From Pseudomonadota bacterium (GTDB lineage: Bacteria; Pseudomonadota; Gammaproteobacteria; Pseudomonadales; UBA5518), in contig JAKJFB010000158.1 of NCBI GenBank assembly GCA_022705125.1, forward strand, positions 1 through 6,827: 6,827 nucleotides of DNA, read 5' to 3'. Under the pieces are notes generated by a model. That model was given only the letters and a program-made list of their open reading frames with translations, was not told the DNA's origin and searched no databases. Every line of letters begins with the position of its first letter. Positions within the stretch are counted from its first letter, which is position 1. Below are positions 1 through 6,224 of this stretch, piece after piece. The translations under genes were made by a program, and so were the position numbers.

Positions 1-1727
1 GCGAACCCGCGACGGGCGAGCGCACGTCGGCCGACGTGTGGGCAGAGAATGAGTCCGAGCCCGTGCCGCGGGCGCTGCGCCAGATGGCCGCCGATTTTGC
101 GTGGCGCGCGGAAGCCGCGCTGACACCCAACGGTCGCCTGTGCCTGATCCTGCCCATGAGCCTGTTGCTCAAGCCCACAAGCCAGGACTATCTGGCTGCG
201 TGGCTCGAGCGCGTGCGCTGGCAACGCGTGATCAACTTCGGGGATCTGAAGGAACTGCTGTTCGACGACGGCCGCTTCTCGTGCGTGGTGCTGCTCGCGC
301 AGCGGCGCACGAAGCTCGCCACGCAGCGCTGGCGTATCCCGGTCGACGAGACTTTCGAATACTGGGTGCCCAAGGCCGACGTCGGCTTGGCGTTCGGCCG
401 CCTGACGCTGCACGGCGTCGACCGCCATGACGTGCAGACGCAGGCCATCGTCGACCAGAACCGCGAGCTCGTCACGCGCATGTGGGGCGACGACTACGAC
501 ATGGCGCTGTGGGCAACCTTGCGCCTGCGGGGCACCTTCGGCGACATGTTCCGCGGCAAAACCAAACGCTGGACGCGCTGCAAGGGCTTTCACCGCACCG
601 ACAACGCCGCCCCGGCTGCCCTGCGCACATCCACCGAGCCGCTGTGGGACCTGCGGTTCCTCACGCCTGCGCACCTGAAGGATCTGCCGGTGGTCGTGGC
701 CAGCGAAGGCCTGCCGTTCCCGCGCGAGCAGATCCCGAGCACGCCGCGGCCGTTCGAGGACCTGCTGCCGGTTTTCGATGGCCCGCGGATCCTGTTCCCG
801 GATGGTCCGGCGCCGGACCGCAGCATTCGCGCGGCCTTCGTCAACGGCCCCGCCTCCTTCATGAGCAGCGTGGGCGCGATCGCCGGCCCGCCGGCCGACG
901 AAGACCTGCTGCGTTTCACCGCGATGTACCTACGCTCGGACCTGGTGCGCTACTTCATGGTCATGCAGCTCTACCAGCTGCTGAGCGACCGCGATCGCGT
1001 GTCGCTGCGCGACATCGCCGACTTCCCGTTCTTCCCGCCCGAGCGTCACCGCAGTCCGGACGAAGCACGCGCCATCGTCAGCGAAGTCGCCAAGCTGTCG
1101 CGGGCGCTCGAGGCGGCGCCCGAGCTCGGACGCTTGTCGCTGTGGGAGCAGCAGCGCCCGCGCGTGCAGCAGCTGATCGAGGCCTACTTCGAACTCGATG
1201 ACGAAGCGCGCGCGATCGTGCACGAGACGGTCGAGGTGATCGTCCCGTCGACGCGCCCGTACGGCCTGTCGCGCGTGTTCGAGATCGCCAGCCAGCGCGT
1301 GAGCGTGGCCCGGGCCCACACCTATGCCCGCGCCCTGCGCACGGAGCTCGAGGTCTGGCGCGACACGCATGACGGCCGCGGCGAGTTCGAAATCGAAACC
1401 CTGCTCACCGACGCCGATCGCGCCGGCCCCTTCGGCGTGGTACGTATTTCACTGCGCAGCGAGCGCGTGCCGGCCCCGGTGGCGCGCCGCACGGATGACG
1501 CGGTCTATGCCGTCCTGCACGAACTCAACCAGCGCAAGCTGCTGCCGCTATCGGTGCGCGAGAGCGTCTACTTCGTCCCCGACACCGTCATCCAGGCGGG
1601 CGACACGCTGTACCTGATCAAGCCGCAGACCGAGCGCCTGTGGTTGCGCCGGCAGGCGCTGCGCGATGCAGCGACCATCGTGAGGTTCGTGCAGCGTGAT
1701 TCCGTGCCGCAGGCGGCGCATGGGTGA
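1..1727 (+). CDS. Eco57I/TaqI-like N6-adenine DNA methyltransferase, C-terminal part (5' end outside window)
   Basis: Probable DNA adenine methyltransferase of a restriction or defence locus. The frame is open to the left edge (first full codon at base 3). The GTG at 36 is only an internal codon, so the gene starts upstream, and the SAM-binding motif and NPPY catalytic motif must lie there. Numbering from the GTG at 36: residues 31-44 (PNGRLCLILPMSLL) and 66-90 (INFGDLKELLFDDGRFSCV...) match the strands that follow NPPY in Eco57I-type methylases. Residues ~100-335 look like a target-recognition region (GPRILFPDG at 249-257, then an MYLRSDLVRYF-type helix at 297-307). Residues ~340-445 are helical. 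The C-terminus (LYLIKPQTERLWLRRQAL, 525-542) resembles the tail of large defence methylases. The stop overlaps the next gene by 8 bases. Family call is good. Specificity, and whether it belongs to type IIG, DISARM-like or another system, cannot be decided without the N-terminus. Confidence 0.85.
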   Translation, partial: EPATGERTSADVWAENESEPVPRALRQMAADFAWRAEAALTPNGRLCLILPMSLLLKPTSQDYLAAWLERVRWQRVINFGDLKELLFDDGRFSCVVLLAQRRTKLATQRWRIPVDETFEYWVPKADVGLAFGRLTLHGVDRHDVQTQAIVDQNRELVTRMWGDDYDMALWATLRLRGTFGDMFRGKTKRWTRCKGFHRTDNAAPAALRTSTEPLWDLRFLTPAHLKDLPVVVASEGLPFPREQIPSTPRPFEDLLPVFDGPRILFPDGPAPDRSIRAAFVNGPASFMSSVGAIAGPPADEDLLRFTAMYLRSDLVRYFMVMQLYQLLSDRDRVSLRDIADFPFFPPERHRSPDEARAIVSEVAKLSRALEAAPELGRLSLWEQQRPRVQQLIEAYFELDDEARAIVHETVEVIVPSTRPYGLSRVFEIASQRVSVARAHTYARALRTELEVWRDTHDGRGEFEIETLLTDADRAGPFGVVRISLRSERVPAPVARRTDDAVYAVLHELNQRKLLPLSVRESVYFVPDTVIQAGDTLYLIKPQTERLWLRRQALRDAATIVRFVQRDSVPQAAHG

Positions 1728-2475
1728 TCGGCTGACGTGGCAGACGGCCTTCCGCCAGGGAGATGCGCCGGCGGTCGTGCGCGCCCTGCACCAGGCGTGG
1801 AGCCTGTTGGCCACCGTGGACAGTCCGGACACGTTTCGCGTCGAGTCGCGCGAACCCGAACTGACTGAACTGCTGTGCGTGCACCTGCGCGAGACCAAGC
1901 ACAAGACCAAGTTGTCGGGCTTCTGGCACTACGAATCGCAGCAGGGCGAAACCCGCCGCGTGAGCGCGCAAGGCAAGCGCGTGCACAAGCGCAAGCGCAC
2001 CGACATCCTGTTCACCTCCGACCGCTGCGACCCGCCGCTGGAGCTCGTCTTCGAGTTCAAGAAGCTCGGCCGCAGCAAGCCGCGGCGCGATGCCTATTGC
2101 GGCGAGGAAGGCATGCTGCGGTTCGTCACGGGCGAATACAGCAAGTTCCAGCCGCTCGCCGTGATGGTCGGCATCCTCATCGAGCATCCCGACGACTGCC
2201 TGCCGCCGCTGATTCGTTTCCTCGACAGCGCCGAGGCCAAGACCCTGCTGCACCTGGAAACGGTGCGCGGCAAGAACCGGCACATCCCGTCGCGCTTCTT
2301 TCCCGACGAGTCGCCCTTCGACACCGAGCACCTGCGCCCGGCCGACCGCGCGCCCGCGCACGGCACGATCGTGATCTCGCACCTGTTCCTGGAACCCGCC
2401 GGGCTGCCGCCCCGCCACGCCAAGGTCACGCGCCGGCAGTCACTCGTGGCCGCGCTCGACGAATTGCCGCCGTGA
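1720..2475 (+). CDS. PD-(D/E)XK nuclease-fold protein, putative restriction endonuclease
   Basis: Predicted 251-residue cytoplasmic protein with a likely PD-(D/E)XK core. D95 (KRTDILF) precedes a hydrophobic strand ending in E112-F-K114 (LVFEFKKLG). Acidic residues E47 and E50 in an upstream helix could complete the metal site. After the core, YCGEEGMLRFVTGEY (126-140) and AVMVGIL (147-153) fit the helix and strand that follow the ExK strand. A basic patch (KRVHKRKR, 86-93) sits just before the catalytic Asp. I chose the ATG at 1720, preceded by AGGCGG; it overlaps the methylase stop by 8 bases, which favours coupled translation. A GTG at 1696 would add eight residues (MIPCRRRR) and cannot be excluded. 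Being next to a DNA methylase suggests it cuts unmodified DNA, but that role is inferred. No specific named family was recognised. Confidence 0.72.
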   Translation: MGDRLTWQTAFRQGDAPAVVRALHQAWSLLATVDSPDTFRVESREPELTELLCVHLRETKHKTKLSGFWHYESQQGETRRVSAQGKRVHKRKRTDILFTSDRCDPPLELVFEFKKLGRSKPRRDAYCGEEGMLRFVTGEYSKFQPLAVMVGILIEHPDDCLPPLIRFLDSAEAKTLLHLETVRGKNRHIPSRFFPDESPFDTEHLRPADRAPAHGTIVISHLFLEPAGLPPRHAKVTRRQSLVAALDELPP

Positions 2476-2882
2476 GCCCGCAGGTCGCAGTGGGTCGCAC
2501 GGAGCCGGCGGCGAACGCGTTTCGCGAGGCGATGAAACGGGCCATCGCGGCGTGCAAGGCAGGAGGTTACGGCAGCCTGTCGCTGGCGGTGCCGGCGATC
2601 GGAAATCTCACCGGCGACGTTGACGAGTACCTGGGCGAGAAGGCGATGCGCGCCCTCGAGCGCGACGGTGCCACGCGTTTTCCGGGGCTGATCCTGACCC
2701 TGGCGACGAAGCGTCGATCACCGCCGCGCGAGCCCGGGCCCGTGGTCGCTGCATTCGCGACCGTGGAGCAGCTCACCCAGCTGTTCGCGGACCCGCGCAC
2801 GACGCACCTGTTCGTCGCCCCGTGGGGCGACGACGAAATCGAGCACCTGCTGCGCTTGGCCCCGGCCGCCGAACGCTTCTGA
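2472..2882 (+). CDS. Hypothetical protein of the methylase/nuclease operon (136 aa)
   Basis: Family not recognised. The GTG start at 2472 overlaps the previous stop as GTGA, a typical coupled start. The same frame stays open upstream to about 1875, but there it only shadows the nuclease gene. The 136-residue protein looks like a compact alpha/beta domain: a helix at 16-30 (FREAMKRAIAACKAG), a strand at 35-41 (SLSLAVP) with NLTGDVDEYLGE (45-56), a strand at 72-79 (GLILTLAT), a strand at 90-96 (PVVAAFA), a helix at 97-106, and a strand plus turn at 112-123 (HLFVAPWGDDEI). There is no signal peptide, membrane segment or cysteine cluster. The VAPWGDDE segment is the most distinctive motif. It could be a small accessory or specificity subunit, or an antidote to the PIN-like protein that starts 9 bases later. 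Both ideas are inference from position. Confidence 0.75.
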   Translation: MSPQVAVGRTEPAANAFREAMKRAIAACKAGGYGSLSLAVPAIGNLTGDVDEYLGEKAMRALERDGATRFPGLILTLATKRRSPPREPGPVVAAFATVEQLTQLFADPRTTHLFVAPWGDDEIEHLLRLAPAAERF

Positions 2883-2891
2883 CGCCGCCCG

Positions 2892-3683
2892 ATGCGCATC
2901 GTCCTCGACAAATCGGCGTTGTTTGGTCTGAGCGGGGCACGTGTGCGCGAGCTGTGCGCCGCGCACGACGTCTGGATGCCCGAGGTGTTGTTCTACGAAC
3001 TCCTGACCACGGGGAATGAGGAGCGCGCGCTGCTGTTCGCGAAGATCGGCGCCGGCGAGAACCCGTTCCACCTGATCTCCAATGGTGGCTACCTGTGGGG
3101 TCGCGAGCTCGCCGCCCGCCGGGCGACCCAGCCGGTCGCCGACTCCGGACTGCAGGCGGTCCGCTGGGTGTTCAACCCGCGGCTGCGTGATGCAGGCTTC
3201 GATCCCGTGGCGGAATTGCCTGACGTCGTGGCATGGCAGGCGCACATGCAGGAGCGCGCAGTGGGGTTTCTCGAACGCGCGCGAGCCGTGGCCGCCGTGT
3301 TCTTTCCTGATCTCGTCGACGTGCGGGGCGGCAACCTGCCCCGCGTGCGCGCTGTCCAGGCCACGCTCGGCGGCGATTCGGCGCGCGTGCGCGAGATCTA
3401 CGCGGACCTCGCGGCGGCGAACGACGAAGCGGTGCCCGACGATTTTGGCCCGCACTGGATGGGTTACCGCCTGTTGCAGGCACAGCTGCTGTGGGCGCTC
3501 GATCACATCGCGCGCTACGGCGCCGGGCCGGGGCTCACGCCGCGTGAGCTCGAGAACACCTTCTGTGACGCCGAATACGGCGCGATCGCCGCGCACGCCG
3601 ATTGTCTGCTGACGCGCGACCGCGGACTGGCCGGCCAGTTCCGGATCATGGCGCCCGAGGTGCGATGCGAGGCAGAGTTGTAG
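2892..3683 (+). CDS. PIN-like domain protein, putative nuclease (263 aa)
   Basis: Probable metal-dependent RNA or DNA nuclease of the PIN superfamily. The acidic residues fall where PIN folds carry them: D6 in the first strand (MRIVLDKSAL), E36 in the following helix (EVLFYELL, also E31), then D226 (FCDAEYGAIAAHAD), D237 and D243 in a C-terminal 'aDclLTrDrgL' stretch. At 263 residues it is about twice the length of VapC-type toxins. The extra ~185 residues between E36 and D226 are mostly helical and form a large insertion. Nothing upstream resembles a VapB-type antitoxin, so an ordinary toxin-antitoxin pair is unlikely, although the preceding 136-residue gene could act as a partner. It starts 9 bases after that gene with no obvious Shine-Dalgarno, so translation probably depends on coupling. 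It is the last gene of the run before a terminator-like repeat. Fold call is moderate; role is inferred. Confidence 0.7.
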   Translation: MRIVLDKSALFGLSGARVRELCAAHDVWMPEVLFYELLTTGNEERALLFAKIGAGENPFHLISNGGYLWGRELAARRATQPVADSGLQAVRWVFNPRLRDAGFDPVAELPDVVAWQAHMQERAVGFLERARAVAAVFFPDLVDVRGGNLPRVRAVQATLGGDSARVREIYADLAAANDEAVPDDFGPHWMGYRLLQAQLLWALDHIARYGAGPGLTPRELENTFCDAEYGAIAAHADCLLTRDRGLAGQFRIMAPEVRCEAEL

Positions 3684-3729
3684 TCAGCCAAAAAACCTTG
3701 TCTGATCAAACCTCTGCGCTTTTTTTGGC
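3672..3729. terminator. Terminator-like inverted repeats between convergent operons, possibly bidirectional
   Basis: Two nested structures are visible around the stop at 3681-3683. For the + transcript, GCAGAG (3672-3677) pairs with CTCTGC (3712-3717), with inner TTG/CAA and TCAG/CTGA pairs. It is followed after GC by seven T (3720-3726), a plausible intrinsic terminator with internal loops. Separately, GCCAAAAAA (3687-3695) is complementary to TTTTTTGGC (3721-3729), which offers a T-run on the minus strand too for the convergent gene ending at 3810. Fold stability was not computed. Confidence 0.5.
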
Positions 3730-3774
3730 CGGCTACTGCAGCTTCCCTGTCACGGCATCGCGGACGCGCGGGAT

Positions 3775-3789
3775 GTTTTGCACCAAAAC
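3775..3789. repeat. Short perfect hairpin, GTTTTG-CAC-CAAAAC
   Basis: Six-base arms with a three-base loop lie in the gap between the convergent operons, 21 bases past the stop of the minus-strand gene. On the minus strand it could help 3' end formation for that transcript. There is no T-run directly after it, so its function is uncertain. Confidence 0.4.
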
Positions 3790-3809
3790 GCGCTCGACCT
3801 CGAAACGTC

Positions 3810-4823
3810 TCACGTACTCATGAGGGCGTTTTCGCCGAGGTTATCGAGATCAGCTAGCGACTTTCTGCACGAAAAACCGTACGACAGCGCGGCGTCGGGC
3901 GGCACGGCGACGCCGAGCATCTCGAGCGCTGCCGGGTCGTAAGCGAAGCGATGATCCGCGCCCACCAGATCGCCCAAGCCCGCCGCACGCAGCAGGCGCG
4001 CGGCCACCTCATGATCGAGCATCGCGCCCTCCCACGCCGGGGCGGGACGGGATCGCAGGCGATCGCGCCAGCGGTGCGCCGGGCGCTCGATCTCGGCCAG
4101 GCGAACATCTCCGGCGCCCTCGAAGCTGAGCGCGATCCGGCAGCGGGCCAGGTCCGGTACGCGCCACGTCAGTTCCGCGGCGAGGTCGCGATAGGCGACG
4201 GGCGCAAACAGCGGCAACGCCATGATCTCGCTGGCGCGATTGCGCACCAGCAGCCACCGCTCGCCGGCGACCTCGAAGGCATGCACGCGCAACCTGAAAG
4301 GGAAACCGGCCGGGTGCAGCGGCGGAAGCGTCAGATCGAAGGCACGCTCGTCGTTTCCGCGCTCGAAGCACGCGGCCTGCTCGAACGGCTGCCACGTGCC
4401 CTGCGGACTCAGGATTTCGAAATGTGCGTGCGGCAACCCCTTGTCCGAGAGGTACGGGTTGTAGTGCGATGTCTCGAGGGCTTCGTCGCCCCACATCAGC
4501 CACGCGTCGTCCAACCGCTCATCGTCGCCCCAAGCGAACGCTGCGAAGAACGGCAGGTCGGCCCGTACGCGCTGGATCGGGCGCGGCGGGAGGCTGGGAT
4601 GTTCGAACGTCGCCTCGGTGGCGCGGTCGAGCGTCTTCCACCACGACATCTGCAGCACGGCGCGATCGGACGCTCGACCGGCGAGCGCTTGGCGCGTTTG
4701 CCAATGCGAGTTCGCATCGCGCGCGTAGGCGGCCGCATCCACAATGCGCCGCGCACGAAAGACGCCGTCGTGGAGCCGCTGCCGCAGCGTCGTCATCGAG
4801 TCGATGCGGTAGAGGTACTCCAT
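3810..4823 (-). CDS. Hypothetical protein (337 aa), second gene of a two-gene minus-strand operon
   Basis: Family not recognised. The ATG (4823-4821) shares one base with the stop of the upstream gene (TGATG on the minus strand), which fixes the start and implies coupled translation. The frame extends further upstream, but only as a shadow of that gene. The protein begins MEYLYRIDSM and has no signal peptide or membrane segment. The central part is rich in Trp, Tyr, His and acidic residues (SWWKTLDRA 60-68; AWGDDERLDDAWLMWGDEAL 97-116; SHYNPYLSDKGLPHAHFEI 119-137). Alternating strands follow at ~175-235 (FRLRVHAFEVAGERWLLVRN), suggesting a beta-rich domain. The last 70 residues look helical, then end LDNLGENALMST. 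The order 'HYNPYL.DKGLPHAHFEI' is distinctive and suitable for a profile search. The opposite-strand frames at 3951-4895 and 4424-5725 are Arg/Ala/Pro-rich and judged antisense. It probably works with its coupled TPR-like partner. Confidence 0.75.
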   Translation of the reverse strand: MEYLYRIDSMTTLRQRLHDGVFRARRIVDAAAYARDANSHWQTRQALAGRASDRAVLQMSWWKTLDRATEATFEHPSLPPRPIQRVRADLPFFAAFAWGDDERLDDAWLMWGDEALETSHYNPYLSDKGLPHAHFEILSPQGTWQPFEQAACFERGNDERAFDLTLPPLHPAGFPFRLRVHAFEVAGERWLLVRNRASEIMALPLFAPVAYRDLAAELTWRVPDLARCRIALSFEGAGDVRLAEIERPAHRWRDRLRSRPAPAWEGAMLDHEVAARLLRAAGLGDLVGADHRFAYDPAALEMLGVAVPPDAALSYGFSCRKSLADLDNLGENALMST

Positions 4824-5647
4824 CAGGCCTCGGCGCGAGCCTGGCGCGTGAGCAGGAAACGGAATCCAATGTTGTCCATCGGCCACAACGCGTAGAGACG
4901 CAGGGCCAGGCGATCCGCCTCCGCGTGGCGACCGACGGCATCGAGCAGCAGCAGATAGGTGTGCATCAGTCGAAAAAATGGGCGGTGCTCGAGCATTCCG
5001 TAGCAGACCTGCACAATGCCTGCGGGCAACAGGTCCAGCAGGGCCTGCGCCACGGGCTCGATCGTCGCCAAGGCCGGGCCAAACTCCTCGTCCTCGAACA
5101 TCACGCCGGCCACGCGATTCCAGCCGTCGAGATAGAGCGGGCAACGCTGCACGGCTTCACGTGCGTGGTAGAGCAGGATTTCGCGCTCGTGCGGCAGGTA
5201 GTGCTCGAAAGTGCCGTCGGGGCTGTCGAACTGGTCGGCTATTTCGTCGAGGGCGCGGTCTTCCCGCCGCACGACGGCCGCGTCCCCCGGCTGCGTGAAT
5301 CGAAGCTCGAGCTCATGCCCCGGCGCGAACCGCGCGGGCACACCGCCGTCCGCGATCTCCACGGCCAATTGCGATTCTTCGCTCGCCACGAAGTGATAGC
5401 CCGCACGAATGCACCCGGCGAGCGCGGCGTCGTTCGCGGGCGAACGCGGGCCGGCGATCACCCGAGGGGCGGCCGCCGGCGCGGGTGCGTTCTTGCCGAG
5501 CGCGGCCTTCCACGACGGAAATCCGTGCGTGCGCGCGACCGCGTCTTGTGCTTGCGCAAGGGACAGCGTCGCCCCGTGGGCGGCCACGAGGTCGGGGTAG
5601 AGCGACTTGAGATTCTTGGCCTGCTTGCGCAGGTGATCGATGTGCAT
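4823..5647 (-). CDS. TPR-like protein with an N-terminal 'DAQ..iAR..GFpSW' motif (274 aa)
   Basis: Probable cytoplasmic scaffold or interaction protein. Residues 4-50 (DHLRKQAKNLKSL ... LSLAQAQDAVARTHGFPSWKAAL) match the short N-terminal helical motif often found ahead of ankyrin or TPR repeats in bacterial proteins. A low-complexity Ala/Pro linker follows (52-71). Residues ~75-145 form a separate segment of unknown fold (GYHFVASEESQLAVEIADGG). From ~152 the helices resemble TPR repeats: HEREILLYHAREAVQRCPLYLDGW, then LMHTYLLLLDAVGRHAEADRL (228-247) and YALWPMDNIGFRFLL (252-266), the last matching the 'l.P.DNqG.R..L' end of TPR/ST7-like proteins. The ATG at 5647 is supported by GGAG seven bases upstream. 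The stop overlaps the next start as TGATG. It leads a two-gene operon divergent from the 5903 gene. Biochemical role unknown. Confidence 0.8.
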   Translation of the reverse strand: MHIDHLRKQAKNLKSLYPDLVAAHGATLSLAQAQDAVARTHGFPSWKAALGKNAPAPAAAPRVIAGPRSPANDAALAGCIRAGYHFVASEESQLAVEIADGGVPARFAPGHELELRFTQPGDAAVVRREDRALDEIADQFDSPDGTFEHYLPHEREILLYHAREAVQRCPLYLDGWNRVAGVMFEDEEFGPALATIEPVAQALLDLLPAGIVQVCYGMLEHRPFFRLMHTYLLLLDAVGRHAEADRLALRLYALWPMDNIGFRFLLTRQARAEA

Positions 5648-5654
5648 GGTGGAT

Positions 5655-5658
5655 CTCC
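5655..5658 (-). promoter_or_regulatory. Ribosome-binding site for the 5647 gene
   Basis: GGAG on the minus strand lies seven bases before the ATG at 5647. It picks this start over longer in-frame extensions on the minus strand. Confidence 0.7.
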
Positions 5659-5747
5659 GGTTGATCCCGGCAAACGAGTGGCCCGCGCACGCGTCCGGGG
5701 TCGAACGAGAGGTCCAAAGGGATGAGGTTGTCGCCGATGTCCATGGG

Positions 5748-5757
5748 ACTGCGCAGT
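5748..5757. repeat. Perfect 10-bp palindrome ACTGCGCAGT in the divergent intergenic region
   Basis: It lies in the 255-base gap (5648-5902) between divergent genes, about 100 bases upstream of the minus-strand start. It could be an operator half-pair. A palindrome of this size is not rare in GC-rich DNA and no regulator is identified, so confidence in function is low. Confidence 0.3.
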
Positions 5758-5841
5758 GCGGGCCGCGCGGATTCGGAGATCCGTGAGGTGCAGCTTCTCG
5801 CGCCCGTGCGACCCGCGCAAGAGGTCGGGCCCGCTAAGGGA

Positions 5842-5867
5842 CCAGTCAACCGTGCGGCAAGGACTGG
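5842..5867. repeat. Inverted repeat CCAGTC-N14-GACTGG upstream of the 5903 gene
   Basis: Six-base arms at 5842-5847 and 5862-5867 end about 36 bases before the ATG at 5903. The position suits an operator or a leader hairpin. I could not find a convincing -35/-10 pair in either direction in this gap. Beyond this and the palindrome at 5748 I see nothing definable there. Confidence 0.3.
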
Positions 5868-5890
5868 AGTTACCGTTTAACCATCGCCGC

Positions 5891-5897
5891 AGGGAGG
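5891..5897 (+). promoter_or_regulatory. Strong Shine-Dalgarno for the 5903 gene
   Basis: AGGGAGG lies five bases before the ATG at 5903. It is the best ribosome-binding site in the window and selects this ATG over the in-frame start at 5756. Confidence 0.75.
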
Positions 5898-5902
5898 CCG
5901 CG

Positions 5903-6166
5903 ATGGACTGGTACAGCACCTCGATCGCTGATGCTGCCTCGCTGCACGTGTTGATCGGACGCGTGCATGATCAGATCCGCGACGCCCAGGCCGCAGGCAC
6001 GTTGCCGGCGGCCGCGCAGGTCTACGCCGTGCCGCAAGGGCGCGGGGTTCGGGTGTTCGTCAACGAGCCGGCGCGTAGCGCGCTACCGGCGATCGCTGCG
6101 CTCGCGTTGCGGCCCACGTCGCCGCCGTCGCCGGCGGACCGGATCGATCCGCTTATAGCGCTCTGA
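5903..6166 (+). CDS. Small hypothetical protein (87 aa)
   Basis: Family not recognised. The start is set by the strong AGGGAGG just upstream; the frame is open back to 5756, but that extension is Arg-rich and lacks such a site. The protein begins MDWYSTSIADAASLHVLIGR, with a predicted helix to about residue 35 (VHDQIRDAQAAGTLPAAAQ), a short strand pair (YAVPQGRGVRVFVNE, 41-55) and an Ala/Leu-rich helix (SALPAIAALAL, 59-69). It ends in a Pro/Ser tail. The hydrophobic stretch is too short for a confident membrane segment. It appears to be monocistronic, divergent from the TPR operon and convergent with the merR remnant. A 12-bp palindrome (GTAGCGCGCTAC, 6075-6086) falls inside the coding sequence. 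It is likely real because of the ribosome-binding site, but no function is proposed. Confidence 0.6.
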   Translation: MDWYSTSIADAASLHVLIGRVHDQIRDAQAAGTLPAAAQVYAVPQGRGVRVFVNEPARSALPAIAALALRPTSPPSPADRIDPLIAL

Positions 6167-6204
6167 TCTGCGTCGCCGCGCATCCGTGTTGGCTTGTTGC
6201 TGAG

Positions 6205-6224
6205 CGCACGTGGTCACACGTGCG
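6205..6224. terminator. Perfect 8-bp-arm hairpin over the merR stop codon
   Basis: CGCACGTG (6205-6212) and CACGTGCG (6217-6224) flank a GTCA loop that contains the minus-strand TGA (6214-6216). It lies between two convergent genes, so it could end both transcripts. Neither strand has a T-run after it, so it is not a classical intrinsic terminator. A protein-binding palindrome is the alternative. Confidence 0.45.

Noticed and set aside
1875..2471. Upstream extension of the 2472 gene to make a 335-residue protein
   Set aside because: The extension is Arg/Ala/Pro-rich shadow sequence over the nuclease gene; the GTGA overlap at 2472 is the natural start.
2718..3596. 292-residue minus-strand frame opposite the PIN-like gene
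   Set aside because: It is antisense to a gene with a recognisable acidic site and operon context, and its composition is typical of a GC-rich shadow frame.
2472..3683. Classical VapBC toxin-antitoxin pair
   Set aside because: The PIN-like protein is about twice VapC length and the 136-residue partner has no AbrB- or RHH-like DNA-binding start.
3951..4895. 314-residue plus-strand frame
   Set aside because: It is rich in Arg, Gln, Val and Ala with no motif. The minus-strand gene has a coupled start and a more protein-like composition.
4424..5725. 433-residue plus-strand frame
   Set aside because: It runs antisense across two coupled minus-strand genes; its Arg-rich low-complexity start is a high-GC artefact.
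5648..5849. Minus-strand leader peptide reading MDIGDNLIPLDLSFDPG upstream of the TPR-like gene
   Set aside because: It is in a different frame from the TPR-like gene, runs into it as a shadow, and has no clear ribosome-binding site.
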